DNA of 64,000 nt from Bacteroidales bacterium. GTDB taxonomy: Bacteria > Bacteroidota > Bacteroidia > Bacteroidales > UBA932. The stretch covers positions 62,001-126,000 of the forward strand of contig JAEESO010000003.1 in NCBI GenBank assembly GCA_016286385.1, read 5' to 3'. Position 1 is the stretch's first letter. Each line of letters begins with the position of its first letter. Made by a program: the position numbers and the translations under genes. Positions 1 through 8,829 of this stretch are shown piece by piece. The notes below the pieces were generated by a model. That model was not told the DNA's origin and searched no databases. It saw only the letters and a program-made list of their open reading frames with translations.

Positions 1-500
1 GTGGGGAGTATCTTGTGCTTTTCCGTTGTGGCCAGGATGAAGATGGCGTGTGCCGGGGGCTCTTCCAGGGTTTTGAGGAAGGCGTTGAAGGCGCTCTGGG
101 ACAGCATGTGCACCTCATCTATGATGTACACGCTGTACTTTCCAACCTGGGGCGGCACCTGCACCTGCTCCATAAGGGTTTTGATGTCCTCTACGGAGTT
201 ATTGGAAGCGGCGTCAAGCTCATGGATGCAATAGCTGCGACCTTCCTTGAAGGAGACGCAGGATTCGCACTGCCCGCAGGGCTCCATATCCGGCCCGGGA
301 TTGGCGCAGTTTATCATCTTTGCAAAGATACGAGCCGTGGTGGTCTTACCCACGCCGCGGGGCCCGCAGAAAAGGTATGCGTGCGCCAGCTGCCCTCTCT
401 TTATGGAGTTTGACAGCGTCCTTGCAATTGTGTCCTGGCCGATAAGGGTCTCGAAGGAGTCCGGCCTGTACTTCCTGGCAGATACAATATACTCGCTCAT
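1..500 (-). CDS. dnaX: DNA polymerase III gamma/tau subunit, N-terminal part (partial)
   Basis: This is the clamp-loader ATPase of the replisome, reading right to left and running off the left edge after 166 codons. Visible motifs are a Walker A loop GPRGVGKT at residues 46-53, the four zinc-binding cysteines of DnaX (C65, C75, C78, C81), a Walker B DEVH at 128-131, the segment FLKTLEEPP, and sensor-1 ILATTE near 155-160. Together these are diagnostic of DnaX rather than of RuvB or HolB. The start ATG at 500-498 lies only three bases after the stop of the upstream PIN-domain gene. A Bacteroidota promoter box (TATCTTTG at 514-507) sits just before it, so transcription probably starts almost at the ATG. 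The C-terminal collar and any tau extension are outside the window. Confidence 0.97.
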   Translation of the reverse strand, partial: MSEYIVSARKYRPDSFETLIGQDTIARTLSNSIKRGQLAHAYLFCGPRGVGKTTTARIFAKMINCANPGPDMEPCGQCESCVSFKEGRSYCIHELDAASNNSVEDIKTLMEQVQVPPQVGKYSVYIIDEVHMLSQSAFNAFLKTLEEPPAHAIFILATTEKHKILP

Positions 501-503
501 AGA

Positions 504-950
504 TTACAAAGATACAAAAAAAACTGCTGTATACTCCTCAGGTGTCATAACAGAAGGGCATCTCCAGTCTTTAAGCAATGAAGATGTTATCTTGAAGTCT
601 TTGGGGTTATGAGTCAGAATACAATTACACCCCGCCGAGACAGCGCATTGCGCCTGAAAGATATCTTCAATATCCGGTCCGTCCAGAAACAGTGACTTGT
701 CAAACTGTTCCCCATCCATCGGCAAAACTTTTATTATGGAGGATAACTGCTTGAGGGTTATGACTTTCTCAACGTTTGAAAAAGCCTTCCTGAGGATATA
801 AGCGATGTTTGCCATAGTAAGAAAAGAGGTGCATAACTCCACCTTGCCGTCATCTCCTCTCTGAAGAATCTCAAGGCACGGCTGGTAATTGCCCCTTTCA
901 AGTATTATATCCAGGATAATATTTGTATCCAGAAAGAGTCTGTCCATCAC
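504..950 (-). CDS. PIN-domain ribonuclease toxin (VapC-like)
   Basis: The 148-residue protein has the PIN fold signature: an N-terminal strand followed by LDTN with Asp8, and a second acidic cluster around residues 93-96 (DIED). The C-terminal segment CILTHNPKDF carries the final conserved Asn/Asp pair. PIN proteins of this size are usually Mg-dependent RNases acting as toxins of type II toxin-antitoxin pairs. The gene overlaps the upstream small gene by four bases (ATGA), the usual antitoxin-toxin arrangement. Its last codons (FFVSL plus stop) are made from the T-rich dnaX promoter, which suggests insertion directly upstream of dnaX. The RNA target cannot be inferred. Confidence 0.85.
   Translation of the reverse strand: MMDRLFLDTNIILDIILERGNYQPCLEILQRGDDGKVELCTSFLTMANIAYILRKAFSNVEKVITLKQLSSIIKVLPMDGEQFDKSLFLDGPDIEDIFQAQCAVSAGCNCILTHNPKDFKITSSLLKDWRCPSVMTPEEYTAVFFVSL
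507..514 (-). promoter_or_regulatory. Predicted -7 promoter box of dnaX
   Basis: The minus strand reads TATCTTTG, a perfect TAnnTTTG match to the Bacteroidota housekeeping -7 element, ending six bases before the dnaX ATG. The box lies inside the last codons of the PIN-domain gene. The transcript would be leaderless or nearly so. Confidence 0.55.
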
Positions 951-1213
951 TTTGACAATATATACATTGCTCTGTCATCGTTAGGATCGATGCTGTCAAG
1001 GACCCTTTTTGCAATGCCCACAAGGCCGATTACCCTAGGGCTTGTCACAGATTTTGGAATAGCAGGCGCACGCTTTTGAGATTCCTCTTTCAGTAGCGTC
1101 TCAATGTATTGTTTCAAGGACACTCCTTTTCCCCTGGCTTGAACAGTCAGGGCTTCAAACACGGAAGGATCAAGGTCAATAAGTTTGCGTCTTTTTTGAG
1201 TTACCGTCTGCAT
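947..1213 (-). CDS. Small RHH-like antitoxin partner of the PIN toxin
   Basis: An 88-residue protein precedes the PIN gene with a four-base overlap. Residues about 8-40 (KLIDLDPSVFEALTVQARGK onward) fit a ribbon-helix-helix fold, a strand followed by two helices. The C-terminal half would bind and neutralise the toxin. The longer reading from 1249 was rejected: a promoter box TATCTTTG lies at 1233-1226, so the first ATG inside the transcript is at 1213. Assignment rests on size, position and fold pattern; no specific VapB subfamily was recognised. Confidence 0.7.
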   Translation of the reverse strand: MQTVTQKRRKLIDLDPSVFEALTVQARGKGVSLKQYIETLLKEESQKRAPAIPKSVTSPRVIGLVGIAKRVLDSIDPNDDRAMYILSK

Positions 1214-1225
1214 ATATACTTTTTG

Positions 1226-1233
1226 CAAAGATA
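1226..1233 (-). promoter_or_regulatory. Predicted -7 promoter box of the toxin-antitoxin pair
   Basis: The minus strand reads TATCTTTG, a perfect TAnnTTTG match, 12 bases before the chosen antitoxin ATG at 1213. A TTG-containing region lies upstream within the T-rich tail of the terminator at 1258-1295. The short distance to the ATG implies a very short 5' leader. Confidence 0.5.
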
Positions 1234-1257
1234 TATATATTTCTGTCAAAAAACAAT

Positions 1258-1295
1258 AAAAAAAGGGCTGCCCTGTAATGAGTCAACCCTTTTTT
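1258..1295 (-). terminator. Intrinsic terminator of the SUS-like operon
   Basis: Reading on the minus strand, the arm AAAAAAGGG (1295-1287) pairs with CCCTTTTTTT (1267-1258) around a loop of about 19 bases, and the second arm supplies the T tract. It lies 20 bases after the stop of the giant collagen-like lipoprotein gene, so it closes that operon. The symmetric A/T flanks could also let it work on the plus strand, where no gene needs it. Confidence 0.75.
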
Positions 1296-1314
1296 CGATA
1301 TTATTATAGTCCAA

Positions 1315-4300
1315 TTAAAGGGCTATACTTTGTTTTGCTGTCTTCTGAGTCTTGTTTGAGGCGCTTGCTTTAACATACTCCATTAGAGTATCGGAACGGG
1401 CGGAGAGTACAACGGTCTGAGGTTTCGCAGAACTATTAACACTCTTCTTAACCTTCTTGGAAGGCTTTACAGGTGATGACTGACCGTTGTTTGCTGTAAT
1501 ATCAGCCGGCAACTCGAACATCTGAGCCAAGTCATAAACATCCTCATCGCCTACACCGTACAAGGTGAAACCTATGAAATCGCCATAGGTGGCGTTGGAA
1601 GTCAGAGGAATCAACGTTGCAGCGTTTCCGGAGAGAACAGCATACGCAACCGGAACTCCGTCACCCCAATAATAAACAGTCTCATTGTACAGAATATTAC
1701 CGTACAGAGCAACATCTACGTCTATATATTCAGGCTCGTCAGTATCAGAAACATCGATAGAAACAGTAGCCACGCCATCCTGCTCAGAGAGAACGAATGC
1801 GTCTGAATCATAGTCGTACTGGGCAGCGAAGCTGAAAGGTGTTCCACCGATACCGGTCACCTCATATGTGTAACCCTCGACGGCAGGAGAAACAGTCCAT
1901 ACTTCTTCACCCACATTCCAACTGCCAATCCACTTATTGTAGGCATTGATATCGGTAGGAGCTTTGTCCAATACTTTGCCAAGAAGGCTTGTAAGGTTAG
2001 TGTACGTGAGTGAATAACCAGCATACTGTCCCTCCATAATGAGAGCATACCATTGTAAACCGTCTATCTGAATTTCTGCGCCAGAAGTGAGTGTCAGAGC
2101 AGGCAATGAGACGGAAAGTTGATCAGAGCCCTCGTCTGTAAGCCTGAATGACATCTGATATGATCCGTTCACACCAGAAGCGCTTGAGCCATTCATATAG
2201 TAACCACGGATCCCAACCTGAAGAGGTCCGTAAGACTGATGTGTCGTTTGGAAGAGATTGGATTGGGGAACAATATACATTTCTCCATTGGAAGCGCTGT
2301 AATTTGCGACAATCTTGTCTGACCAACCACCGACTCCGGAAATATAGTAAGTAGATCCGTCAACGTTAGGGGTTATGAGCCAGGTGTCAGTAACTGATCC
2401 ATCCCTGTCAACATTCCAAGCGCCAAGGTAGTCTTCATAAGTAGGGATATAAGGTGCAACCTCAAGAACGTTAGGTAGCGGGGTATATACGCTGCTGGCA
2501 AGTCCAATGCTTCCGGAGGTCAGATTCCATCTGAGGAAATACATACTTGAGAAGACATCGTCAGCACTTCCGGCACGCAGATCGATAGTTCCGTTGGGCA
2601 TAAGTGCCATCGTTGCCAACTTTGCTTCAGTGTCGTTGGTAACATAACCATTGGCCATAATACCAGAGAGGTAGTACTGGTACTGATTGCTTCCGGATGT
2701 GAATGCATTACCTATTGCCTGAACAGGAATAACAAGTTTTCCCTTACTGAATATACCGGACACAGACACTTCGCCAACGCCGGTAAGGGATGTTACATTA
2801 TTGATACCAGTAATGGTATAGGATACACCAGCCTCATCCTGGGCAACTGTCCAGACGCTTGACCCGCTGCTTGCTTCAATGATCCACTTGCCAAGGAAAT
2901 CATCATATGCGGCATCAACTGCAGGATCCGGACGGGTAGCATCCACAACAGCGTATTTTCCGCTGAAACGTGCATACTGGTCTACGCCTACTACAACAAC
3001 CTTGTTAGTACCATAAGGGAACTGTCCGTCAAATGTGGCGTCGCCTGATCCCACATAAGTGTAATCTGCGAAGATTTCGTCCCAAGAATAATTGCTACGA
3101 TAGTATGTAATATCATACTGAAGGTCATCTACAGATGAGATTGCAGTCTGCTTGACAAGGGCCAGGAATGCTTCTTCTGATTCAAGGTCTTCAAGTTGGG
3201 CAGAAGTGAAAGGAATAACCATATATGCGGCTTCCTCAAGCTCCGCAGAAGCGGCGACAGAGACCTCTTCCTGATCGTCTTCCTCAGAATAACCAGAATA
3301 GGTAAGGGTCCAGCCAGCTTCATTTGCAAGATCAAACTCGGAAATCTCAGCAGCATACACATCAAATGTGTACTTAGCAATGGCGGAATTGGGAATAAGG
3401 GCCTTTACCCAACCCTTGAACAGGACTTCCTTGCCAACCAAGGCGTCGATATTCAAAGCGTCGACAGGGTCTTCAATCACCATCTTGAATCCAGAATAGA
3501 GAGCGCTATTGAGGATATATTGACCGGCATCGTCCTTGGTCACCGTTCCGTTCAGGGACGTGAGGAAATAGGTGAAACTGGTATAACGATAATAGCGGAA
3601 AGCCTTTTGCTCGTCAATAACGGCAGGCTCTGCTTCTGCGTCAACATCAGCCTCGGCGTCTGCAACATATGTAAGATTCAGGTCATCAGTCTGTTTCTTA
3701 CCGCTTACGGTCACAACAGTCTGGGGTACCAGTCCTTCTGCCTCAACCCAGATAAAGCTGGTGCCGTCAGAAACAATGGCGCTGGTCTTGGATGCAGCAA
3801 CAACAGTGACTTTGCTGAGAGTGACATCTGTACCATCCTCCAACTGAGCTAAAGAGGCGGGATTTGTTGCAACTTCGGATGAAGGCTGCTGCAGGATTGT
3901 GTACTCTTCAATAACCTCATCAGTTGCGTGGTCTGTAAGGGTGACAATACCTACACGGTATGAACCGGTAGTGTTAGCTTTAGCAACAATGTTAAGCTCA
4001 TCAACGCGAGCAACCTTGGTGTTAACCACAGACAGCCATTCTGTTGCATCTGCGCTGATTGTTACGTCATACTCCTTGTTGGTGGTAACGGTGAGAGGAA
4101 TCTCGCCACCGGCGGCAGAAACCTGTGCAGATACGTCTGCGACAGCGGTGATTGTACCTTCCTCAAGGGAGATAACCTTGATGTTGGTCTTACCCTTGTT
4201 GTTATCGGCAAATACAAAGAGCTTGCCGGAAACAGCCTTGGGATTCTCCGGATCTGCAGCGGGGATAGAGATCAGAATGGTACCATGAAGGTCGTCAATC

Positions 4301-5217
4301 TTGTCAATCGTCGCCTCGATTCCGGCGGTAGTGCTGAGTATATCAACGGTAATATCGTCACCTGCAGATGCGCCCTCAACCTCATACTCGAGGGGGATGG
4401 TGTCACCTGCGTTGGCACCTACTGAGGAGAGGTCGCCTTCGTAGTTGATCTTCAGTGCAAAAGCCTTCTCCTTGGGGATCTGAACCTCGGTTTCACCCAC
4501 TACCAGCACGATGTAGTCGTCAGTAGACTTCTCATCGTCAATGTAAGCGGAAGTGAAAGCGCTGCCGTCAATGACGCTGAGGCCGATAGGAATCCAGGTT
4601 TCTCCATTGTCGTAGGAAACGATGAGCTTGTGCTCATTGTTGGTGCCGAACAGAGGGGTAACGCCGTCTTCACCTGCAGCGCCGGTATCGCCCTTGTCAC
4701 CCTTGTCACCTTTGTCGCCCTTGTCGCCCTTGTCACCCTTGCCGGTAACAGGGATGGGGTTGCCGTCGCCGTCCTTGAGGAGTTCACCGTTGACGGTCCA
4801 GTAGTAGACGCCGTCGATGAGGGTGATGTTGATCTCGGGAGCCTGGGCATCCTTGCCGTCCTCACCGTCCTCACCGTCCTCACCGTCCTGGCCGTCCTGA
4901 CCATCCTGGCCATCCTTACCGTCCTTACCGTTGGTAATAACGGAGGTGGTGCCGTCGGAGAAGGTGATGGTAACACCATCGGCACCTTCGATGACAGATA
5001 CTACAGTGAGTTTTTCATTCAGGGCTTTCACCAAGTTCTCAAAACCAGGAACGGTTTCCTTGTTGATTTTTTCCACTGCCTTTTCAAGGGCGGTAACCCT
5101 CTGGTCAAGTTCATCAATCTTGTTCTTGACATCAGTGAGGTCTGTTTCCTTGGCGCAGCTTACCGCTACAAGCGCTACCAGCGCTGTAAACAGTACAGTC
5201 CAAATGGATTTTCTCAT
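1315..5217 (-). CDS. Giant surface lipoprotein with coiled coil, collagen-like repeats, BACON and three W-modules
   Basis: The 1300-residue protein has an SPII signal with lipobox VSC (Cys21). A predicted coiled coil at about 26-70 is followed by acidic Gly-X-Y repeats (GQDGQDGQDGEDGED, about 98-122) and GDK repeats (about 159-180). This is the N-terminal architecture called DUF4988 or PL29-type in Bacteroidota. A BACON-like domain spans about 355-445 and an OB-like domain about 450-625. Three related beta modules begin at YDDFLGKW (771), YEDYLGAW (927) and YNKWIGSW (1093). The C-terminus is low-complexity and Lys/Ser-rich. It is the last gene of the SusC/SusD operon, 36 bases after the PorV-like gene. 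The likely role is an extended cell-surface stalk or binding protein; the ligand is unknown. No lyase domain was seen. Confidence 0.75.
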   Translation of the reverse strand: MRKSIWTVLFTALVALVAVSCAKETDLTDVKNKIDELDQRVTALEKAVEKINKETVPGFENLVKALNEKLTVVSVIEGADGVTITFSDGTTSVITNGKDGKDGQDGQDGQDGEDGEDGEDGKDAQAPEINITLIDGVYYWTVNGELLKDGDGNPIPVTGKGDKGDKGDKGDKGDKGDTGAAGEDGVTPLFGTNNEHKLIVSYDNGETWIPIGLSVIDGSAFTSAYIDDEKSTDDYIVLVVGETEVQIPKEKAFALKINYEGDLSSVGANAGDTIPLEYEVEGASAGDDITVDILSTTAGIEATIDKIDDLHGTILISIPAADPENPKAVSGKLFVFADNNKGKTNIKVISLEEGTITAVADVSAQVSAAGGEIPLTVTTNKEYDVTISADATEWLSVVNTKVARVDELNIVAKANTTGSYRVGIVTLTDHATDEVIEEYTILQQPSSEVATNPASLAQLEDGTDVTLSKVTVVAASKTSAIVSDGTSFIWVEAEGLVPQTVVTVSGKKQTDDLNLTYVADAEADVDAEAEPAVIDEQKAFRYYRYTSFTYFLTSLNGTVTKDDAGQYILNSALYSGFKMVIEDPVDALNIDALVGKEVLFKGWVKALIPNSAIAKYTFDVYAAEISEFDLANEAGWTLTYSGYSEEDDQEEVSVAASAELEEAAYMVIPFTSAQLEDLESEEAFLALVKQTAISSVDDLQYDITYYRSNYSWDEIFADYTYVGSGDATFDGQFPYGTNKVVVVGVDQYARFSGKYAVVDATRPDPAVDAAYDDFLGKWIIEASSGSSVWTVAQDEAGVSYTITGINNVTSLTGVGEVSVSGIFSKGKLVIPVQAIGNAFTSGSNQYQYYLSGIMANGYVTNDTEAKLATMALMPNGTIDLRAGSADDVFSSMYFLRWNLTSGSIGLASSVYTPLPNVLEVAPYIPTYEDYLGAWNVDRDGSVTDTWLITPNVDGSTYYISGVGGWSDKIVANYSASNGEMYIVPQSNLFQTTHQSYGPLQVGIRGYYMNGSSASGVNGSYQMSFRLTDEGSDQLSVSLPALTLTSGAEIQIDGLQWYALIMEGQYAGYSLTYTNLTSLLGKVLDKAPTDINAYNKWIGSWNVGEEVWTVSPAVEGYTYEVTGIGGTPFSFAAQYDYDSDAFVLSEQDGVATVSIDVSDTDEPEYIDVDVALYGNILYNETVYYWGDGVPVAYAVLSGNAATLIPLTSNATYGDFIGFTLYGVGDEDVYDLAQMFELPADITANNGQSSPVKPSKKVKKSVNSSAKPQTVVLSARSDTLMEYVKASASNKTQKTAKQSIAL
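4660..4746 (-). repeat. Nine-base tandem repeats encoding collagen-like GDK triplets
   Basis: Consecutive nine-base units (TTGTCACCC/TTGTCGCCC on the plus strand) encode repeated Gly-Asp-Lys triplets ending in GDTGAAGEDG. Slippage could change the number of triplets without breaking the reading frame. Confidence 0.8.
4852..4926 (-). repeat. Nine-base tandem repeats encoding collagen-like DGQ/DGE triplets
   Basis: Near-identical nine-base units (CACCGTCCT and variants on the plus strand) encode Gly-Lys/Gln/Glu-Asp triplets at residues about 98-122. They belong to the same stalk as the GDK tract but differ in charge. Confidence 0.8.
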
Positions 5218-5253
5218 AAGTTAATAATATTTTGGGTTATAAATAATTATTGT

Positions 5254-6165
5254 CTAAAACCGTATACTGAGTCCTGCGCCAAGGCTGCCACCTAGTTGCG
5301 CATTGGCAGTTAAATAGTAAACATCCAGGCACAGCCAGTTCCACCTGAAACCAAGCCCTAGGGCAAGGTGAGAGGGATAAACAGCTCCCTGGGAAGCATA
5401 TCTGTAGCCGGCCCTTGCATATATCATATCCCAAAGGCCGTATTGGAGTCCGGCGGAAACGCCGAATTTTCCTGCAAAATAATAATCTGCGTCAATGGCT
5501 GCACCAAGGGTGCCGGGGCCAAGCGCCAGTTCATAGGATGCCGCAAGACGGGCCGATGCCGGAAGCGGAGATGCCTGGCCGCTCTCTGACTTCACACCGG
5601 AGCCGAAGTTTGCAATACCCGCGGCAACGTTAAGGCCACTGAGGCGGTACTGGGCCATTGCGGTGAAAGCCACGCCGGAAATGGAATAATCGGCCATAAG
5701 CCTCTGCTGAACGTATTTCACGGACAGTCCAAGGCTGAAGTGTCCGGCAAAGGATATTCCGGCGCCTCCTGCAACAATGAGATCATTGGGAGCAAAGCTG
5801 CCATAGGCGCCACCGAAATCCTTCACGGGGTGGAGTTGGTCCACCACCGCGGCGGAAATGGCGAATCCCTTTCCCAGACGCACGGCAACGCCGCCGCCAA
5901 TGTTATTGGAAAGGGAGTGGCTGTAAATAACGCCAGCATCAACCTTCCCCACTGCCACCGGCAGTACTGCAGGATTGCCGAACGTGGAAAGCACGGCCGG
6001 ACCGGAGGTCATTGCGCTTCCGGCGCCTGCCATTCCGCTCTGGGCAATGCCACGGGGGAAGCCCAGGAAATCGAAGGCTTCATTGGCGGGGACGCTCTCC
6101 TGGGCATTTACAGTCCAGGAAACTGAGAGCGCTATGGCTGCATATATTATGTGCCGCACTTTCAT
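5254..6165 (-). CDS. PorV/PorQ-family outer-membrane beta-barrel protein
   Basis: The 303-residue protein has a type I signal peptide ending near VNAQ and a Gly-rich N-terminus, FLGFPRGIAQSGMAGAGSA. The repeated amphipathic strands and terminal aromatic residue (SIRF) are typical of FadL-like PorV/PorQ barrels. In this family PorV shuttles substrates of the type IX secretion system to the surface, while PorQ has a related role in anchoring. Its start overlaps the stop of the subtilisin-like protease gene (ATGA), so the two are probably co-translated. The link to export of that protease is inferred from the pairing. Assignment to PorV versus PorQ is not possible by eye. Confidence 0.75.
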   Translation of the reverse strand: MKVRHIIYAAIALSVSWTVNAQESVPANEAFDFLGFPRGIAQSGMAGAGSAMTSGPAVLSTFGNPAVLPVAVGKVDAGVIYSHSLSNNIGGGVAVRLGKGFAISAAVVDQLHPVKDFGGAYGSFAPNDLIVAGGAGISFAGHFSLGLSVKYVQQRLMADYSISGVAFTAMAQYRLSGLNVAAGIANFGSGVKSESGQASPLPASARLAASYELALGPGTLGAAIDADYYFAGKFGVSAGLQYGLWDMIYARAGYRYASQGAVYPSHLALGLGFRWNWLCLDVYYLTANAQLGGSLGAGLSIRF

Positions 6166-8822
6166 CGTTTAACTATAGTATAAGTATAAACCTGTCCCTT
6201 GTATGTAACCTCCAGGGTGTATATGCCGGGAGCCAGGTTATCAAGTTCAAGTTCCAGCGGATTTGCCGCGCTTATTGTACAGACGGTCTCATAAACCACA
6301 ATTCCGGAGGCCGATATTACGCGCACCGTGGCGGAATCCGGTTCAATGCCGGGGATTATGGTAATGGAGCCCTCTGAAAGGACAGTGTCCCCTTCCAGCA
6401 ATATCTCCGGTGCCCCAACTGGCCGCATCAGGACCGTAATAACCGCATCTACCCTCGCGCCAACATGGTCTTCGGCCGAAACCTTCACCTTGCAAAGGCC
6501 TTCAGAGACAGCCTTGATGGAAAGGACGCCATCTTCTGAGACCTCAGCTACAGCCACATCCTTGTTATTTGAAGAAGCACGGAACATGAGCTGTTCTTCG
6601 TCGGGATCATTAAAGAACTCATCCAACTTGAGGGTTATCACCTGTTCCTTCTCTTCCATAAGAACCACGGGAGCTTCTTTGAGAACAACTGGTTCTGTAT
6701 TTGGCAAAACCTTAAACTGGATTGTGCGCACTTCACCTGCGCCCAATTCATCCACAACCCTGACAACCGCCAAGAAAGATCCCGGATTGAGGACCAGCGG
6801 GCACATGAGTTTGAACATATACAGTTCCTGAGAGCCGTTGTTTGATTCCAGGGCGGCCCTGCTTCCACGGGGATCGAAAGATACCGTCAGGGCATCTCCA
6901 TCAGGATCTGAAAGCCGGATTGGCAGGCTCACAATCTCATGGTGACGGAATGTAAAACCACCATCGGGATAATTGTCAATCTCTATTTCAGGCTTGTGGT
7001 TTTCCTCAGTAACCATACTCTCAACAGGTGATAAGTCAGAATACTTCTTATCATAACTGTAAGCCACAACGGCAACATAGTACTTTGTGGAAGGCTTGAG
7101 GCCTGCAAGTACCACAGACTGGGGAGTGCCGGGGACATCGGAGGCGGAACTAAGCTTTGTGGAGTAAATGATGTCTGGTGCCGGATTCTGATAATCCACA
7201 TCCTGAAGGGCCGATTCCTTAGTGGCAGCCAGCACCAGATAAGCATATGCATCCGTTGCGGAGAAGCCTACACGGATGTTATGGCCCGCCGCTTCCAAAA
7301 CAATGTCACTCACCCTTTCAGGAGCGCTGGAACCGCCGTTCATATAGAATGATGCTTCGGCGTTCACAAGCGGTCCAATGGGTTTTTCCCCAGTTGTAGG
7401 GCCGATAGGCACAGCACCACCAAGAAGCCTTGCCCTGAGTTCATCGGCAGTAAAGCCCTGACCTCCGAAATATGAAGCAATAAGGGCTGCTACTCCGGAG
7501 ACGTGAGGGCAGGCCATAGAAGTGCCGCTCAAAGACTTATATTGACCGGAAGAATAGGTGCTGGGGATATTTACTCCCGGCGCACATACGTCCACCCAAT
7601 CTCCATAATTGGAGAAATTTGCCTTGGTACCATTCTTATTGAGGGCACCTACGGAGATGCAGCCATCATAGTTACCCGGAGAGCCGTAAGGGATATCTTC
7701 ATTGCCGGCGGCAAATATAACTACTCCGCCCTTCATAGGTGACCCTGGCAGCTGGTTTCCGTTGTTGTCACAACCGGCATACTTGTTAAAGTAATCCACA
7801 GCCTGGGTGAAAGAACGCTCAGGATTCTGATGATAATATCTGGCGTATTCCAGTTCATTACCTTCTATCCTGCCGTTGTCGTCAAAGTCAAAATAGTTAC
7901 CCCAACTGTTCTGGGAGATATGGGCGCCTTTGTCGGCAGCCTCCTTGATAGCGGTTGCAAAACTGGGAGCAGAAACATCCTGACCATTATCACGGGTCTC
8001 AAACACCTGAAGGGACAGAAGGGTAACTCCTCCTTTCTTTGCAGCGGCGTTTCCGCCGGCAATACCGGTCACACCTATGCCGTTGTTGTTTACGGCGCCG
8101 ATGGTACCGGCAACGTGAGTGCCGTGGGAATGCTGGACAATTGTAGAGTTTTTGCGTATATAGTTGTAATGGCCGCTAGCTGCGACATTGGCGGCAAGAT
8201 CAGGATGATCCAACTGGATTCCACCATCAATCACAGCGACTACCACATTGGGATTGCCCATTGTGTAAGAATCCCATACCGGCTTGCAGTTGACATCATA
8301 ATCAGGATAACTGGTATTATTCTGTCCCCACATCTGATTCCAGTAGGGATCATTGATTGTGACGTTCTGCTTATAGACTCGATTGGGCTCTACACTCAGG
8401 ATACCCGGCACGGCTTCAAGGAGAGGCTTGGCGCTTGCCAGGGAAACATTGCGATTGTATTCAACCAGATACCAGCGGTGAAGACCTTCGGCACGCGTAC
8501 GTGGCTCGAATTCTCCGGCATCCGGGAAAAGGCGCTCGAAAGAAGAAACGCCGACGTGGGATACCAGATAACCAAGCTCGGGGGATTTTGTGCCCAGGGT
8601 ACTTATGGAAGCACCCGCTTCAAGGCTGGCGGAAAGGTCCTCGCTGAGATAGACAATGGCGGCGCCGGGCACGATACTGGGGTTATCCAGCAAAGTGTAC
8701 GTGGCCTCCGGCGCATCCATTCCCGATTTTATGGCGGGAATGGATGTGCTTTGAGGCATCTCCCTTGTACAAGAAAGGGTCAGCGCTGCCAGGATTGCGA
8801 TGGACCGGACATTCAACTTCAT
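6162..8822 (-). CDS. Subtilisin-like S8 serine protease, multidomain
   Basis: The 886-residue secreted protease has the complete S8 triad: Asp199 in AVIDGG, His233 in HGTHVAG, and Ser435 in GTSMACPH, with oxyanion Asn374 in AAGNED. Residues about 75-150 look like an inhibitory propeptide. After the catalytic domain come an fn3-like domain (about 500-605), a cadherin-like domain with LSDPDGD, a further Ig-like domain and a C-terminal beta segment ending in GIYTLEVTYKGQ. That last segment resembles a type IX sorting domain. The N-terminus has a lipobox-like LTLSC (Cys18). It lies between the BACON lipoprotein and the PorV-like gene in the SusC/SusD operon, so its likely job is cleaving extracellular protein before uptake. 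Confidence 0.9.
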   Translation of the reverse strand: MKLNVRSIAILAALTLSCTREMPQSTSIPAIKSGMDAPEATYTLLDNPSIVPGAAIVYLSEDLSASLEAGASISTLGTKSPELGYLVSHVGVSSFERLFPDAGEFEPRTRAEGLHRWYLVEYNRNVSLASAKPLLEAVPGILSVEPNRVYKQNVTINDPYWNQMWGQNNTSYPDYDVNCKPVWDSYTMGNPNVVVAVIDGGIQLDHPDLAANVAASGHYNYIRKNSTIVQHSHGTHVAGTIGAVNNNGIGVTGIAGGNAAAKKGGVTLLSLQVFETRDNGQDVSAPSFATAIKEAADKGAHISQNSWGNYFDFDDNGRIEGNELEYARYYHQNPERSFTQAVDYFNKYAGCDNNGNQLPGSPMKGGVVIFAAGNEDIPYGSPGNYDGCISVGALNKNGTKANFSNYGDWVDVCAPGVNIPSTYSSGQYKSLSGTSMACPHVSGVAALIASYFGGQGFTADELRARLLGGAVPIGPTTGEKPIGPLVNAEASFYMNGGSSAPERVSDIVLEAAGHNIRVGFSATDAYAYLVLAATKESALQDVDYQNPAPDIIYSTKLSSASDVPGTPQSVVLAGLKPSTKYYVAVVAYSYDKKYSDLSPVESMVTEENHKPEIEIDNYPDGGFTFRHHEIVSLPIRLSDPDGDALTVSFDPRGSRAALESNNGSQELYMFKLMCPLVLNPGSFLAVVRVVDELGAGEVRTIQFKVLPNTEPVVLKEAPVVLMEEKEQVITLKLDEFFNDPDEEQLMFRASSNNKDVAVAEVSEDGVLSIKAVSEGLCKVKVSAEDHVGARVDAVITVLMRPVGAPEILLEGDTVLSEGSITIIPGIEPDSATVRVISASGIVVYETVCTISAANPLELELDNLAPGIYTLEVTYKGQVYTYTIVKR

Positions 8823-8829
8823 CTATCTG

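Noticed and set aside
4660..4926. Regular short repeats considered as a CRISPR array
   Set aside because: The units are nine bases, contiguous and without unique spacers, and they encode in-frame Gly-X-Y triplets.
4630..5295. Plus-strand repetitive open frame (TVLTVLTVLAVL-type) over the collagen-like region
   Set aside because: It is the antisense reading of the nine-base repeats; the minus strand gives the Gly-X-Y tract with a proper signal peptide.
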